From: Ceratopteris richardii
Taxonomy: Eukaryota; Streptophyta; Polypodiopsida; Polypodiales; Pteridaceae
Assembly: GCA_020310875.1 (NCBI GenBank)
Contig: CM035423.1
Location: 117,229,865 to 117,293,864, forward strand
DNA: 64,000 nt
Reading direction: 5' to 3'
How positions within the stretch are numbered: position 1 is the stretch's first letter; each line of letters starts with the position of its first letter. The position numbers and the translations under genes were made by a program. Positions 1 through 9,110 of the stretch are shown here, in pieces. The notes below the pieces were generated by a model. The model was not told the origin of the DNA. It saw nothing but the letters and a program-made list of their open reading frames with translations, and did not search any database.

Positions 1-68
1 CTTGGGCCTTCCTTCTTGCTTCCATGCAAGGTGGTGTGGGTCTTGGCTCCCAAGGGCATACTACAACA
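1..68 (+). repeat. LTR 1 of array, 3' end only
   Basis: This is identical to the last 68 bp of the complete LTRs and ends ...ACTACAACA. It is followed by the primer-binding site of the first internal segment. Confidence 0.85.
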
Positions 69-670
69 ACAAATTTGGCACCGTTGCCGGGACTCATAAT
101 GTTGCACTCTTGTTTATTCATTTTATGAGCACAGAACACTCATGTTAAATTTCAAACTTGATTGACTAGGAGCATAGTATGAATGATGGAAGGAACATAA
201 GTTAAGCATGCTACTACATATTCATCTCATGCTATGCAATGCAATATGTCACACTCACTTGGAGATTACAGATTTTGGCATCATTTTTGGATTGTAGAAA
301 TAAGAAGATTTTCAGGAGCTCTTCTCATTAGAAGAGAAAGTCCTATGTGAAAGATGCTCCCTGAAATGGAAACTAAAAATTGGAATTAATATTTTATGGC
401 TGCTTCTTTTCAAATTCAGTCTACTTGTTGTGTATGTTTAAATTTCAGGTATTGGAGCTTTCAGAGAAGGCACATTGAATGGAGGCTGGGCTGACTGCCC
501 CCCAAGGGGATTGTGTCGCTCAGCATTGCTGGATTCGAGATTTGAAGGCGGACGTCTTGCTGATTCAAAAGATTTGCAGCCTTGCAAAATTCAGATTGGA
601 ACTACTGCATATTTGAAGAATTGAAGACTCCAAACTTGGACCAGTTTGGCACTGTATGCTTCTCTCTTAG

Positions 671-706
671 CTTTGTCGAGGACGACAAAGTCTAGGAGGA
701 GGAGGG
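671..706 (+). other. Hairpin and polypurine tract at internal 3' end
   Basis: CTTTGTCG and CGACAAAG form a perfect 8 bp stem around AGGA, followed within a few bases by the purine tract AGGAGGAGGAGGG that touches the LTR start at 707. GTCGAGGACGACAAAG-like sequence before the PPT is typical of Ty3/gypsy 3' ends. It recurs at 2028, 3385 and 4742. Confidence 0.65.
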
Positions 707-980
707 TGTTGTTATAAGGGTTGCCCACAATTTCCTCATGCAATGGCACCCTCTAGCCCTCACAAAAATACCTCCTTCTTGTATTTAGGATATGTCCATA
801 TGAACACTCTCCTAAGCCCCTTTTTGATATTTCTTTTAGCCTATGGTGTTGAAGCCCCTCAAAATAAAGTACCTTTTTGACACACATGTACAAAAACCCA
901 CGTAGAAGTTTCCCACGCCTATATTTTTGAAGAGAGTGGGTTGTTAGAGAATATCTACAAAGATTTAGAGAGATATGAAC

Positions 981-1014
981 ATGTGCTCCTTTTTGACTAG
1001 TCAAAAAGAGCACA
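981..1014. promoter_or_regulatory. LTR palindrome with two back-to-back W-box cores, upstream of TATA box
   Basis: The arms ATGTGCTC and GAGCACAT enclose the perfect palindrome TTTTTGACTAGTCAAAAA, with a single unpaired C. Each half holds the WRKY-binding core TTGAC. The site lies about 20 bp upstream of the LTR TATA box and recurs every 1357 bp (2338-2371, 3695-3728, 5051-5084). A role in regulated LTR transcription is inferred. Confidence 0.55.
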
Positions 1015-1032
1015 TGGGAGAATGTGCCTAGC

Positions 1033-1043
1033 CTATATATAGA
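1033..1043 (+). promoter_or_regulatory. LTR TATA box
   Basis: CTATATATAGA lies about 327 bp into the LTR and is followed by a leader-like stretch, matching where a U3/R boundary is expected. Copies sit near 2390, 3747 and 5103. Confidence 0.6.
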
Positions 1044-1432
1044 GGCTCATTTCTTGTAATAAGGAGCTTTTGGTCGTGCTCTCATGTAAAATCCATTCAA
1101 TGGAAGAACTCTCCTTTCTCTTAAGGCTTTGTGCATATATGTATTTAGTCTTGGAGAGTGTGAGAGTGAGGTGTGTGTGCATGCTAGCATTTTCCTTTGT
1201 GTGTAAGTAGAGTGTTGCAATTGTCTTGTATTTTACATATGTGACTAGGATCCTTGACTCCCATTGCTCCATATTTTCAAGCATGTGGCATAGCTGCGGG
1301 CTGATGGCCAATGGCTTGAACATGGTGGAGGATGGGGTGGATGAAAGGAGAGTCTTTCTTGGGCCTTCCTTCTTGCTTCCATGCAAGGTGGTGTGGGTCT
1401 TGGCTCCCAAGGGCATACTACAACAACAAATT

Positions 1433-1452
1433 TGGCACCGTTGCCGGGACTC
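1433..1452 (+). other. Primer-binding site, tRNA-Asp type
   Basis: TGGCACCGTTGCCGGGACTC begins 7 nt after the LTR end. It closely matches the complement of the 3' end of plant tRNA-Asp (TGGCGCCGTTGCCGGGGA), the primer of many plant Ty3/gypsy elements. Copies lie near 76, 2790 and 4147. The final LTR (end 5495) has none, as expected for a 3' terminus. Confidence 0.75.
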
Positions 1453-2063
1453 ATAATGTTGCACTCTTGTTTATTCATTTTATGAGCACAGAACACTCAT
1501 GTTAAATTTCAAACTTGATTGACTAGGAGCATAGTATGAATGATGGAAGGAACATAAGTTAAGCATGCTACTACATATTCATCTCATGCTATGCAATGCA
1601 ATATGTCACACTCACTTGGAGATTACAGATTTTGGCATCATTTTTGGATTGTAGAAATAAGAAGATTTTCAGGAGCTCTTCTCATTAGAAGAGAAAGTCC
1701 TATGTGAAAGATGCTCCCTGAAATGGAAACTAAAAATTGGAATTAATATTTTATGGCTGCTTCTTTTCAAATTCAGTCTACTTGTTGTGTATGTTTAAAT
1801 TTCAGGTATTGGAGCTTTCAGAGAAGGCACATTGAATGGAGGCTGGGCTGACTGCCCCCCAAGGGGATTGTGTCGCTCAGCATTGCTGGATTCGAGATTT
1901 GAAGGCGGACGTCTTGCTGATTCAAAAGATTTGCAGCCTTGCAAAATTCAGATTGGAACTACTGCATATTTGAAGAATTGAAGACTCCAAACTTGGACCA
2001 GTTTGGCACTGTATGCTTCTCTCTTAGCTTTGTCGAGGACGACAAAGTCTAGGAGGAGGAGGG

Positions 2064-2782
2064 TGTTGTTATAAGGGTTGCCCACAATTTCCTCATGCAA
2101 TGGCACCCTCTAGCCCTCACAAAAATACCTCCTTCTTGTATTTAGGATATGTCCATATGAACACTCTCCTAAGCCCCTTTTTGATATTTCTTTTAGCCTA
2201 TGGTGTTGAAGCCCCTCAAAATAAAGTACCTTTTTGACACACATGTACAAAAACCCACGTAGAAGTTTCCCACGCCTATATTTTTGAAGAGAGTGGGTTG
2301 TTAGAGAATATCTACAAAGATTTAGAGAGATATGAACATGTGCTCCTTTTTGACTAGTCAAAAAGAGCACATGGGAGAATGTGCCTAGCCTATATATAGA
2401 GGCTCATTTCTTGTAATAAGGAGCTTTTGGTCGTGCTCTCATGTAAAATCCATTCAATGGAAGAACTCTCCTTTCTCTTAAGGCTTTGTGCATATATGTA
2501 TTTAGTCTTGGAGAGTGTGAGAGTGAGGTGTGTGTGCATGCTAGCATTTTCCTTTGTGTGTAAGTAGAGTGTTGCAATTGTCTTGTATTTTACATATGTG
2601 ACTAGGATCCTTGACTCCCATTGCTCCATATTTTCAAGCATGTGGCATAGCTGCGGGCTGATGGCCAATGGCTTGAACATGGTGGAGGATGGGGTGGATG
2701 AAAGGAGAGTCTTTCTTGGGCCTTCCTTCTTGCTTCCATGCAAGGTGGTGTGGGTCTTGGCTCCCAAGGGCATACTACAACA
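2064..2782 (+). repeat. LTR 3 of array
   Basis: Same 719 bp sequence as the LTR at 707-1425, shifted by exactly 1357 bp, with TGTTGT and ACAACA ends. It is the 3' LTR of the unit before it and the 5' LTR of the unit after it. Confidence 0.88.
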
Positions 2783-3420
2783 ACAAATTTGGCACCGTTG
2801 CCGGGACTCATAATGTTGCACTCTTGTTTATTCATTTTATGAGCACAGAACACTCATGTTAAATTTCAAACTTGATTGACTAGGAGCATAGTATGAATGA
2901 TGGAAGGAACATAAGTTAAGCATGCTACTACATATTCATCTCATGCTATGCAATGCAATATGTCACACTCACTTGGAGATTACAGATTTTGGCATCATTT
3001 TTGGATTGTAGAAATAAGAAGATTTTCAGGAGCTCTTCTCATTAGAAGAGAAAGTCCTATGTGAAAGATGCTCCCTGAAATGGAAACTAAAAATTGGAAT
3101 TAATATTTTATGGCTGCTTCTTTTCAAATTCAGTCTACTTGTTGTGTATGTTTAAATTTCAGGTATTGGAGCTTTCAGAGAAGGCACATTGAATGGAGGC
3201 TGGGCTGACTGCCCCCCAAGGGGATTGTGTCGCTCAGCATTGCTGGATTCGAGATTTGAAGGCGGACGTCTTGCTGATTCAAAAGATTTGCAGCCTTGCA
3301 AAATTCAGATTGGAACTACTGCATATTTGAAGAATTGAAGACTCCAAACTTGGACCAGTTTGGCACTGTATGCTTCTCTCTTAGCTTTGTCGAGGACGAC
3401 AAAGTCTAGGAGGAGGAGGG

Positions 3421-4139
3421 TGTTGTTATAAGGGTTGCCCACAATTTCCTCATGCAATGGCACCCTCTAGCCCTCACAAAAATACCTCCTTCTTGTATTT
3501 AGGATATGTCCATATGAACACTCTCCTAAGCCCCTTTTTGATATTTCTTTTAGCCTATGGTGTTGAAGCCCCTCAAAATAAAGTACCTTTTTGACACACA
3601 TGTACAAAAACCCACGTAGAAGTTTCCCACGCCTATATTTTTGAAGAGAGTGGGTTGTTAGAGAATATCTACAAAGATTTAGAGAGATATGAACATGTGC
3701 TCCTTTTTGACTAGTCAAAAAGAGCACATGGGAGAATGTGCCTAGCCTATATATAGAGGCTCATTTCTTGTAATAAGGAGCTTTTGGTCGTGCTCTCATG
3801 TAAAATCCATTCAATGGAAGAACTCTCCTTTCTCTTAAGGCTTTGTGCATATATGTATTTAGTCTTGGAGAGTGTGAGAGTGAGGTGTGTGTGCATGCTA
3901 GCATTTTCCTTTGTGTGTAAGTAGAGTGTTGCAATTGTCTTGTATTTTACATATGTGACTAGGATCCTTGACTCCCATTGCTCCATATTTTCAAGCATGT
4001 GGCATAGCTGCGGGCTGATGGCCAATGGCTTGAACATGGTGGAGGATGGGGTGGATGAAAGGAGAGTCTTTCTTGGGCCTTCCTTCTTGCTTCCATGCAA
4101 GGTGGTGTGGGTCTTGGCTCCCAAGGGCATACTACAACA
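3421..4139 (+). repeat. LTR 4 of array
   Basis: Same 719 bp LTR, a further 1357 bp on. I saw no substitution relative to the previous copy. Confidence 0.88.
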
Positions 4140-4777
4140 ACAAATTTGGCACCGTTGCCGGGACTCATAATGTTGCACTCTTGTTTATTCATTTTATGAG
4201 CACAGAACACTCATGTTAAATTTCAAACTTGATTGACTAGGAGCATAGTATGAATGATGGAAGGAACATAAGTTAAGCATGCTACTACATATTCATCTCA
4301 TGCTATGCAATGCAATATGTCACACTCACTTGGAGATTACAGATTTTGGCATCATTTTTGGATTGTAGAAATAAGAAGATTTTCAGGAGCTCTTCTCATT
4401 AGAAGAGAAAGTCCTATGTGAAAGATGCTCCCTGAAATGGAAACTAAAAATTGGAATTAATATTTTATGGCTGCTTCTTTTCAAATTCAGTCTACTTGTT
4501 GTGTATGTTTAAATTTCAGGTATTGGAGCTTTCAGAGAAGGCACATTGAATGGAGGCTGGGCTGACTGCCCCCCAAGGGGATTGTGTCGCTCAGCATTGC
4601 TGGATTCGAGATTTGAAGGCGGACGTCTTGCTGATTCAAAAGATTTGCAGCCTTGCAAAATTCAGATTGGAACTACTGCATATTTGAAGAATTGAAGACT
4701 CCAAACTTGGACCAGTTTGGCACTGTATGCTTCTCTCTTAGCTTTGTCGAGGACGACAAAGTCTAGGAGGAGGAGGG

Positions 4778-5495
4778 TGTTGTTATAAGGGTTGCCCACA
4801 ATTTCCTCATGCAATGGCACCCTCTAGCCCTCACAAAAATACCTCCTTCTTGTATTTAGGATATGTCCATATGAACACTCTCCTAAGCCCCTTTTTGATA
4901 TTTCTTTTAGCCTATGGTGTTGAAGCCCTCAAAATAAAGTACCTTTTTGACACACATGTACAAAAACCCACGTAGAAGTTTCCCACGCCTATATTTTTGA
5001 AGAGAGTGGGTTGTTAGAGAATATCTACAAAGATTTAGAGAGATATGAACATGTGCTCCTTTTTGACTAGTCAAAAAGAGCACATGGGAGAATGTGCCTA
5101 GCCTATATATAGAGGCTCATTTCTTGTAATAAGGAGCTTTTGGTCGTGCTCTCATGTAAAATCCATTCAATGGAAGAACTCTCCTTTCTCTTAAGGCTTT
5201 GTGCATATATGTATTTAGTCTTGGAGAGTGTGAGAGTGAGGTGTGTGTGCATGCTAGCATTTTCCTTTGTGTGTAAGTAGAGTGTTGCAATTGTCTTGTA
5301 TTTTACATATGTGACTAGGATCCTTGACTCCCATTGCTCCATATTTTCAAGCATGTGGCATAGCTGCGGGCTGATGGCCAATGGCTTGAACATGGTGGAG
5401 GATGGGGTGGATGAAAGGAGAGTCTTTCTTGGGCCTTCCTTCTTGCTTCCATGCAAGGTGGTGTGGGTCTTGGCTCCCAAGGGCATACTACAACA
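4778..5495 (+). repeat. LTR 5 of array (terminal copy, 718 bp)
   Basis: Same LTR with one C deleted near 4926. It ends at ...ACTACAACA and the next bases (GGCTC) are unrelated to the array, so this is the real 3' terminus. If integration was canonical, those five bases should recur at the left end of the array, outside the window. Confidence 0.88.
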
Positions 5496-5893
5496 GGCTC
5501 AAGTGGGGTTGCATTTCTTTCTTGTGTGAATGTCATGGCAAGTTTGTATTTGGTTATCTTCATCAGAAGCTTAATGACTTGGGCATGTAGTTTCTCAACT
5601 TCTTCTAAGAGTTGCTGGATGGCTCAACCCATGATTGGAGGTGTTTCTCCTAGTGCTACGTTGAGTGCTTTTAGATCCTCTGTTCGCACCTCATGGGCAT
5701 CACGTAAAGCACTATAGACTTCTTGGATAGGTTCTATTTGGTCTATTTTGATTGCTTGAAATCTTGTAGGATCCACTGGTGTGTTGATCAGTTTTAGGAG
5801 GTTATCTAGGTTCTCTCTGTTTTACTTCTATACTATAGTCTTTGAGGATAGTTTTTATTTTCTCTGATGGGATTGCTTGAAAGCTTGTAGGGT
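5496..5893 (-). pseudogene. Coding-like fragment next to array, possible gag remnant
   Basis: The minus-strand reading from about 5717 down to 5496 is rich in Glu, Leu and Lys and looks helical (for example LLEEVEKLHAQVIKLLMKI), with at least one stop. It is cut off by the array at 5495. A retrotransposon gag-like coiled coil is a guess; no diagnostic motif is present. Confidence 0.25.
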
Positions 5894-6125
5894 CCTATAA
5901 GACATTGGTCCACAGAGACCATTCCATGTCTGTGTGGGACATGGGCTAGTCATAGGCAAGGTCCCTATCTTGCAGGATATCCTAAGGTATTCAATGGTAG
6001 TGGGAATGAGTGCCAACATGTGGCTACCATGCAACACTCATATACCATTGAATACCTTAGGATATCCCCCAAGATAGGGACCTTGGCTATGACTAGCCCT
6101 TGTCCCACACACACATGGAATGGTC
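5894..6125. repeat. Inverted duplication of a Ty3/gypsy LTR 5' end
   Basis: About 110 bp starting near 5894 match, in direct orientation, the LTR start found again at 7094-7225. The next 115 bp (6011-6125) are the same LTR segment reversed. The arms (about 5918-6005 and 6035-6124) are long enough to form a cruciform or hairpin. Integrase coding sequence follows directly at 6125, so LTR and pol pieces were joined by rearrangement. Confidence 0.6.
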
Positions 6126-7078
6126 GCTTCATACCCACATAAGAGACGATAGAAGCTCCATAGGTAGCAAAGTTATTTATCTATCATGTCTTCGGATTGC
6201 ATGGGTTACCAACATCCATAGTTTTAGATAGGGATGCTAGATTCACACGACACTTTGGGTGCTTTGTATTTGACAAACTAAAAGTCTCATTGAAAATGAG
6301 TAGTGGTCACCATCCACAGATAGATGATCAGATCAAGAGGGTCAATCAAATTCTAGAGGACATGTTGAGAGCATATGTGCTTGAGAGGCAGATATATTGG
6401 GATAGTTACTTGCCACTAGCAGAGTTTTCTTATAATAATAGACCTCATAAAGTGATTGGGATGTCTCCTTTGAGATGAATTATGGCATGAATTCTACTAC
6501 TCCCAATACCATAGGAATACCAAAAAAGTTTCATAATGCTTCAAAGTTCCTAGCAAACCTCCAAGAAAATTTAGAAATAGCTAAAGCCAAGATGCAACAA
6601 GCAGTTGATAGGGCAAAATAATATGCTAACGGGAAGAGATCTCCTAGAGTCTTTGGGGAAGGAGTTAGAGTTCATGTGCCAGCTAGATCTACTTCACTAT
6701 CTATAGGGAAGTGTACTAAGCTCTCACCAAGGTTTTGTGGACCTTGGAAGATAGTTAAGAAGCTAAGTGATGTTGCTTACTAGTTAGAGCTTCCTTCGGA
6801 TTGCAGAGTCCAACTAGTGTCTCATGTTAGTAAACTTAAAAATTATATTTCCAAAGAGGATAATCTAATAGAGGGTATTGTTTCTTCGCAAGAAAGTGAT
6901 AACAAAAATCATTCTCCAAATAGGATACTAGATTGAAGACATAAATGGTTAAGAAACCATGTCATTAATGAGTATTTAGTCGCCTCGAGAGGATTACCGC
7001 TTAAAAATTCTATTTGGGAATCAAAATCTCTAGTTGGCAAGTACTTTACCTCACTGATCATTGAGGACAATTATCTTT
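6125..7078 (+). pseudogene. Ty3/gypsy chromovirus integrase C-terminal half with chromodomain (degenerate)
   Basis: The reading begins inside the integrase core and continues with HGLPTSIVLDRDARFTRHF at about 6197-6255, where the DRDARF motif carries a catalytic Asp of the DDE triad. Further on are a GPF/Y-type module (KLSPRFCGPWKI, about 6718-6753) and a chromodomain-like end (about 6935-7020: RHKWLRN, EYLV, LPLKNSIWES). There are in-frame stops in the first 60 bp, near 6620 and 6780, and a frame change near 6475. Protease, RT and RNase H are missing. The chromodomain places it among chromoviruses. It ends at a purine tract (7079-7093), so the 3' end is natural and the 5' end is not. Confidence 0.8.
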
Positions 7079-7093
7079 AGAGGGGGGGAGAGA
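7079..7093 (+). other. Polypurine tract of the gypsy chromovirus
   Basis: AGAGGGGGGGAGAGA follows the last pol codons and precedes the LTR-like sequence starting near 7094 (TTAGACATAG...). Confidence 0.55.
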
Positions 7094-7660
7094 GTTAGAC
7101 ATAGTCTACAGAGACCATTCCATGTGTGTGTGGGACAAGGGCTAGTCATAGCCAAGGTCCCTAGCTCGGGGGATATCCTAAGGTATTCAAAGGTAATGGG
7201 AATGAGTGTTGCATGGTGGCCACGTGTCAACACTAGACCATTCCAAAGCATTGCTATTTTGAATACAAGGGGATATAATGGATGGGAGGTGAGTGGCACA
7301 CACATCATTCATGAGTCTTAGAGTCCAAGTCTTGAGAGAGATTTGAGAAGAGTTTCTAATAGGTCCATTGGTTTGTTGAAGGGGTCCAAGAGGGCCTTCA
7401 AGTTCTCTTTATTATTCTTCTGCAATCAAGTGTTTTCTTCATGTGTTATAGTTAAGTGCCTTTTTAATAGAATCATGTTTTGGGATAGCTTGGCATTGTG
7501 TTCCATAAAAACGCTTACAATTTCCTTTATCTATTGAATTTTGTAATGATTGTAGGTCACCACTTGATTCTTTAAATTAGTACGGGCTTATTTTAAAGTA
7601 ATGTAATTGTTGCTAAGTGAATCATTTTTTATGAGTAGAGAATTCACTTGTGATTGCAGC
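7094..7660 (+). repeat. Probable 3' LTR of the gypsy chromovirus
   Basis: It starts after the purine tract, and its first about 130 bp recur in the inverted duplication at 5894-6125. Later sequence is AT-rich and leader-like. I could not place the 3' edge; no second complete copy exists in the window. The end given is approximate. Confidence 0.45.
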
Positions 7661-8430
7661 ATAATCATCTACTCCTAGAATGTGTTGTTGAGCTCCTCTA
7701 AGCATTGATATTTTTCACGAACTTGTATAAGATCAGTGAACATTCGATTTAAAGCCTTGTCCATACCAAAAGAAGTTGGAGCAAAGATCTGATTGAGATG
7801 AACAAAGGATGAAGATGGTAAGGCAAGTTCAAAGGTAAATGGGAGAAGTACAGATGGTGTGGCTTCTAGGAATGGGGGAGCTCAAGGTGGAGGTAGAGGG
7901 GGTGGGTAGGGGGTTAGTGCACATAGGTGGGGATGTGTCCATTGCTCCAACACTGAGTGACTCTATAGTCGTGATCATGAAGATTGTGTGGATGGTCGTT
8001 TGTAGTGATGTGGCGATGATACCATGATCATATGTGTGAGCGAAGGGGATGTGGAGAGAGGGGAAAGTGGTACTCTCTAAGAAATTGTCATGGAGTTTGA
8101 AGAAATGAAGGAATTTGTTTGATTGTTAAATATTTTTTGGAAATCTCCTGGCCATTCTTTTGATGTCATTGGAAATTAAGGGGGCATACGAAAGGCCCAT
8201 AGGTTGAGTGGCGGTGAGGGCGTTGGAACATATCCTTGGAGGATTGATCTTCTTCAATCATGTGGAGATAGAGGTAGCAGAATGGTGAAACCTTAGTCGA
8301 AGCAAGTGGGTGGGAGATATGGCCCATAATGTCCAGGTGTTTTTGTTGGCTTTGGCTTAATAATTGAGATATTTTATAGACTCCAATTTCTTTCCATAGG
8401 TTTTCTAAGTTTGATACAAGCATGGTATGT
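7661..8430 (-). pseudogene. Unrecognised coding-like remnant
   Basis: Minus-strand reading gives patches of plausible protein (8423-8166, 85 aa, and a Leu/Glu/Asn-rich helical patch around 7750-7600), interrupted by stops. It lies downstream of the gypsy RT fragment on the same strand but does not resemble RNase H or integrase. It may be unrelated DNA joined to it. Confidence 0.2.
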
Positions 8431-8557
8431 AGAATATTTCCTTTCTAAACCATGAAAATGCATTTCTTGGGACTCATGCATACACGGTATTTATTCTCTG
8501 CATTTGTAAAAAATAGTTTTAAATTTGGAATATATGACATGTTCATTTGAATGTGCA

Positions 8558-9110
8558 CATTGATCATCCATGTACATTTCTAATGTCTTTTGAAGTAATT
8601 CCTTCAAGACATGGCACATCAACCATTGTAAAATGTTTTAGGTGCATTGGTGAGCCCAAAAGCATCAGCCTAAAATCATAAATGCCCCATTTAGTGAAAA
8701 AGGTTATCTTCTGTTGATCCACTGCAATGACTACTTGATTGTAATCGAAAACTCCATAAAGGAATCCATACACTTCCTTGTCAAAAACCCTTTCTAATAG
8801 GTGTTTGGTAATGAGAAGTGAATTGCTATCCCTTATGGTGGAAGCATTAACTTTTTTCAGGTTGATGCACACACGTGGCTTGTTCAATCTCATAAAGAAA
8901 TCATGTTACTTTCAGAAGATCGATCTCTTCCTTGATCTTGGTGGTATATGTTTCGTTATATGTATAGGCCATTATTTTGATGGTCTAGCATCAAAGGTCA
9001 TGGGTATTCTATGCGCACATGTTTTGAGTTCTACCTCTTTTCGAATCTTTCTATGTCCAAGCAAATATGTAGCAATCTTCTTGCAGTAGAGCTATTTACT
9101 CTTCTTCTTC
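8558..9110 (-). pseudogene. Ty3/gypsy reverse transcriptase fragment (minus strand)
   Basis: The frame 8893-8564 reads KPRVCINLKKVNASTIRD, then a YGFLYGVFDYNQV region and KITFFTKWGIYDFRLMLLGSP. This is the classic Ty3/gypsy RT order (RVCVD.R.LN..T, FLDG..GYNQ, KTAF.T.WG.F.Y..MPFG). Upstream on the same strand, 9100-8900 reads the palm-preceding region with stops. The catalytic F/YxDD segment is missing and the reading breaks at about 8560. Confidence 0.75.

Larger units (their letters stand above)
707..1425 (+). repeat. LTR 2 of array (719 bp, complete)
   Basis: The LTR starts TGTTGT directly after a purine tract and ends ACAACA, giving a perfect 6 bp terminal inverted repeat with canonical TG...CA ends. 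It contains a near-perfect palindrome (981-1014), a TATA box (about 1033) and a downstream untranslated-leader-like segment. Open frames inside it on both strands are not supported as genes. Confidence 0.88.
1..5495 (+). mobile_element. Tandem array of a compact non-autonomous LTR retrotransposon (period 1357 bp)
   Basis: Four units of 1357, 1357, 1357 and 1356 bp follow each other head to tail, and the array ends in a fifth LTR end. Each unit is one LTR (719 bp, TGTTGT...ACAACA) plus a 638 bp internal segment starting with a tRNA-Asp-type primer-binding site and ending in a purine tract. The layout is therefore LTR-int-LTR-int-LTR-int-LTR-int-LTR, with each LTR shared by two units. I see no gag or pol motif; the short open frames in each unit are LTR sequence and not believable genes. 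Apart from a one-base deletion near 4926 I saw no difference between copies. The right edge falls exactly on the LTR terminus, so the array ends as an element and not at a random break. The left edge is outside the window. The internal region is TRIM/LARD-like, but the LTR is longer than usual for TRIMs. Unequal recombination between LTRs, concatemer insertion or an assembly artefact could each explain it. Confidence 0.88.

Noticed and set aside
753..1464. Repeated open frames of 76-143 codons on both strands in the tandem array
   Set aside because: They lie wholly within the LTR, overlap each other on opposite strands, have no known domain, and recur only because the LTR recurs.
1..5495. Simple satellite DNA or segmental gene duplication
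   Set aside because: Each period has LTR termini, TATA box, PBS and PPT in retrotransposon order, so it is an element array and not an anonymous satellite.
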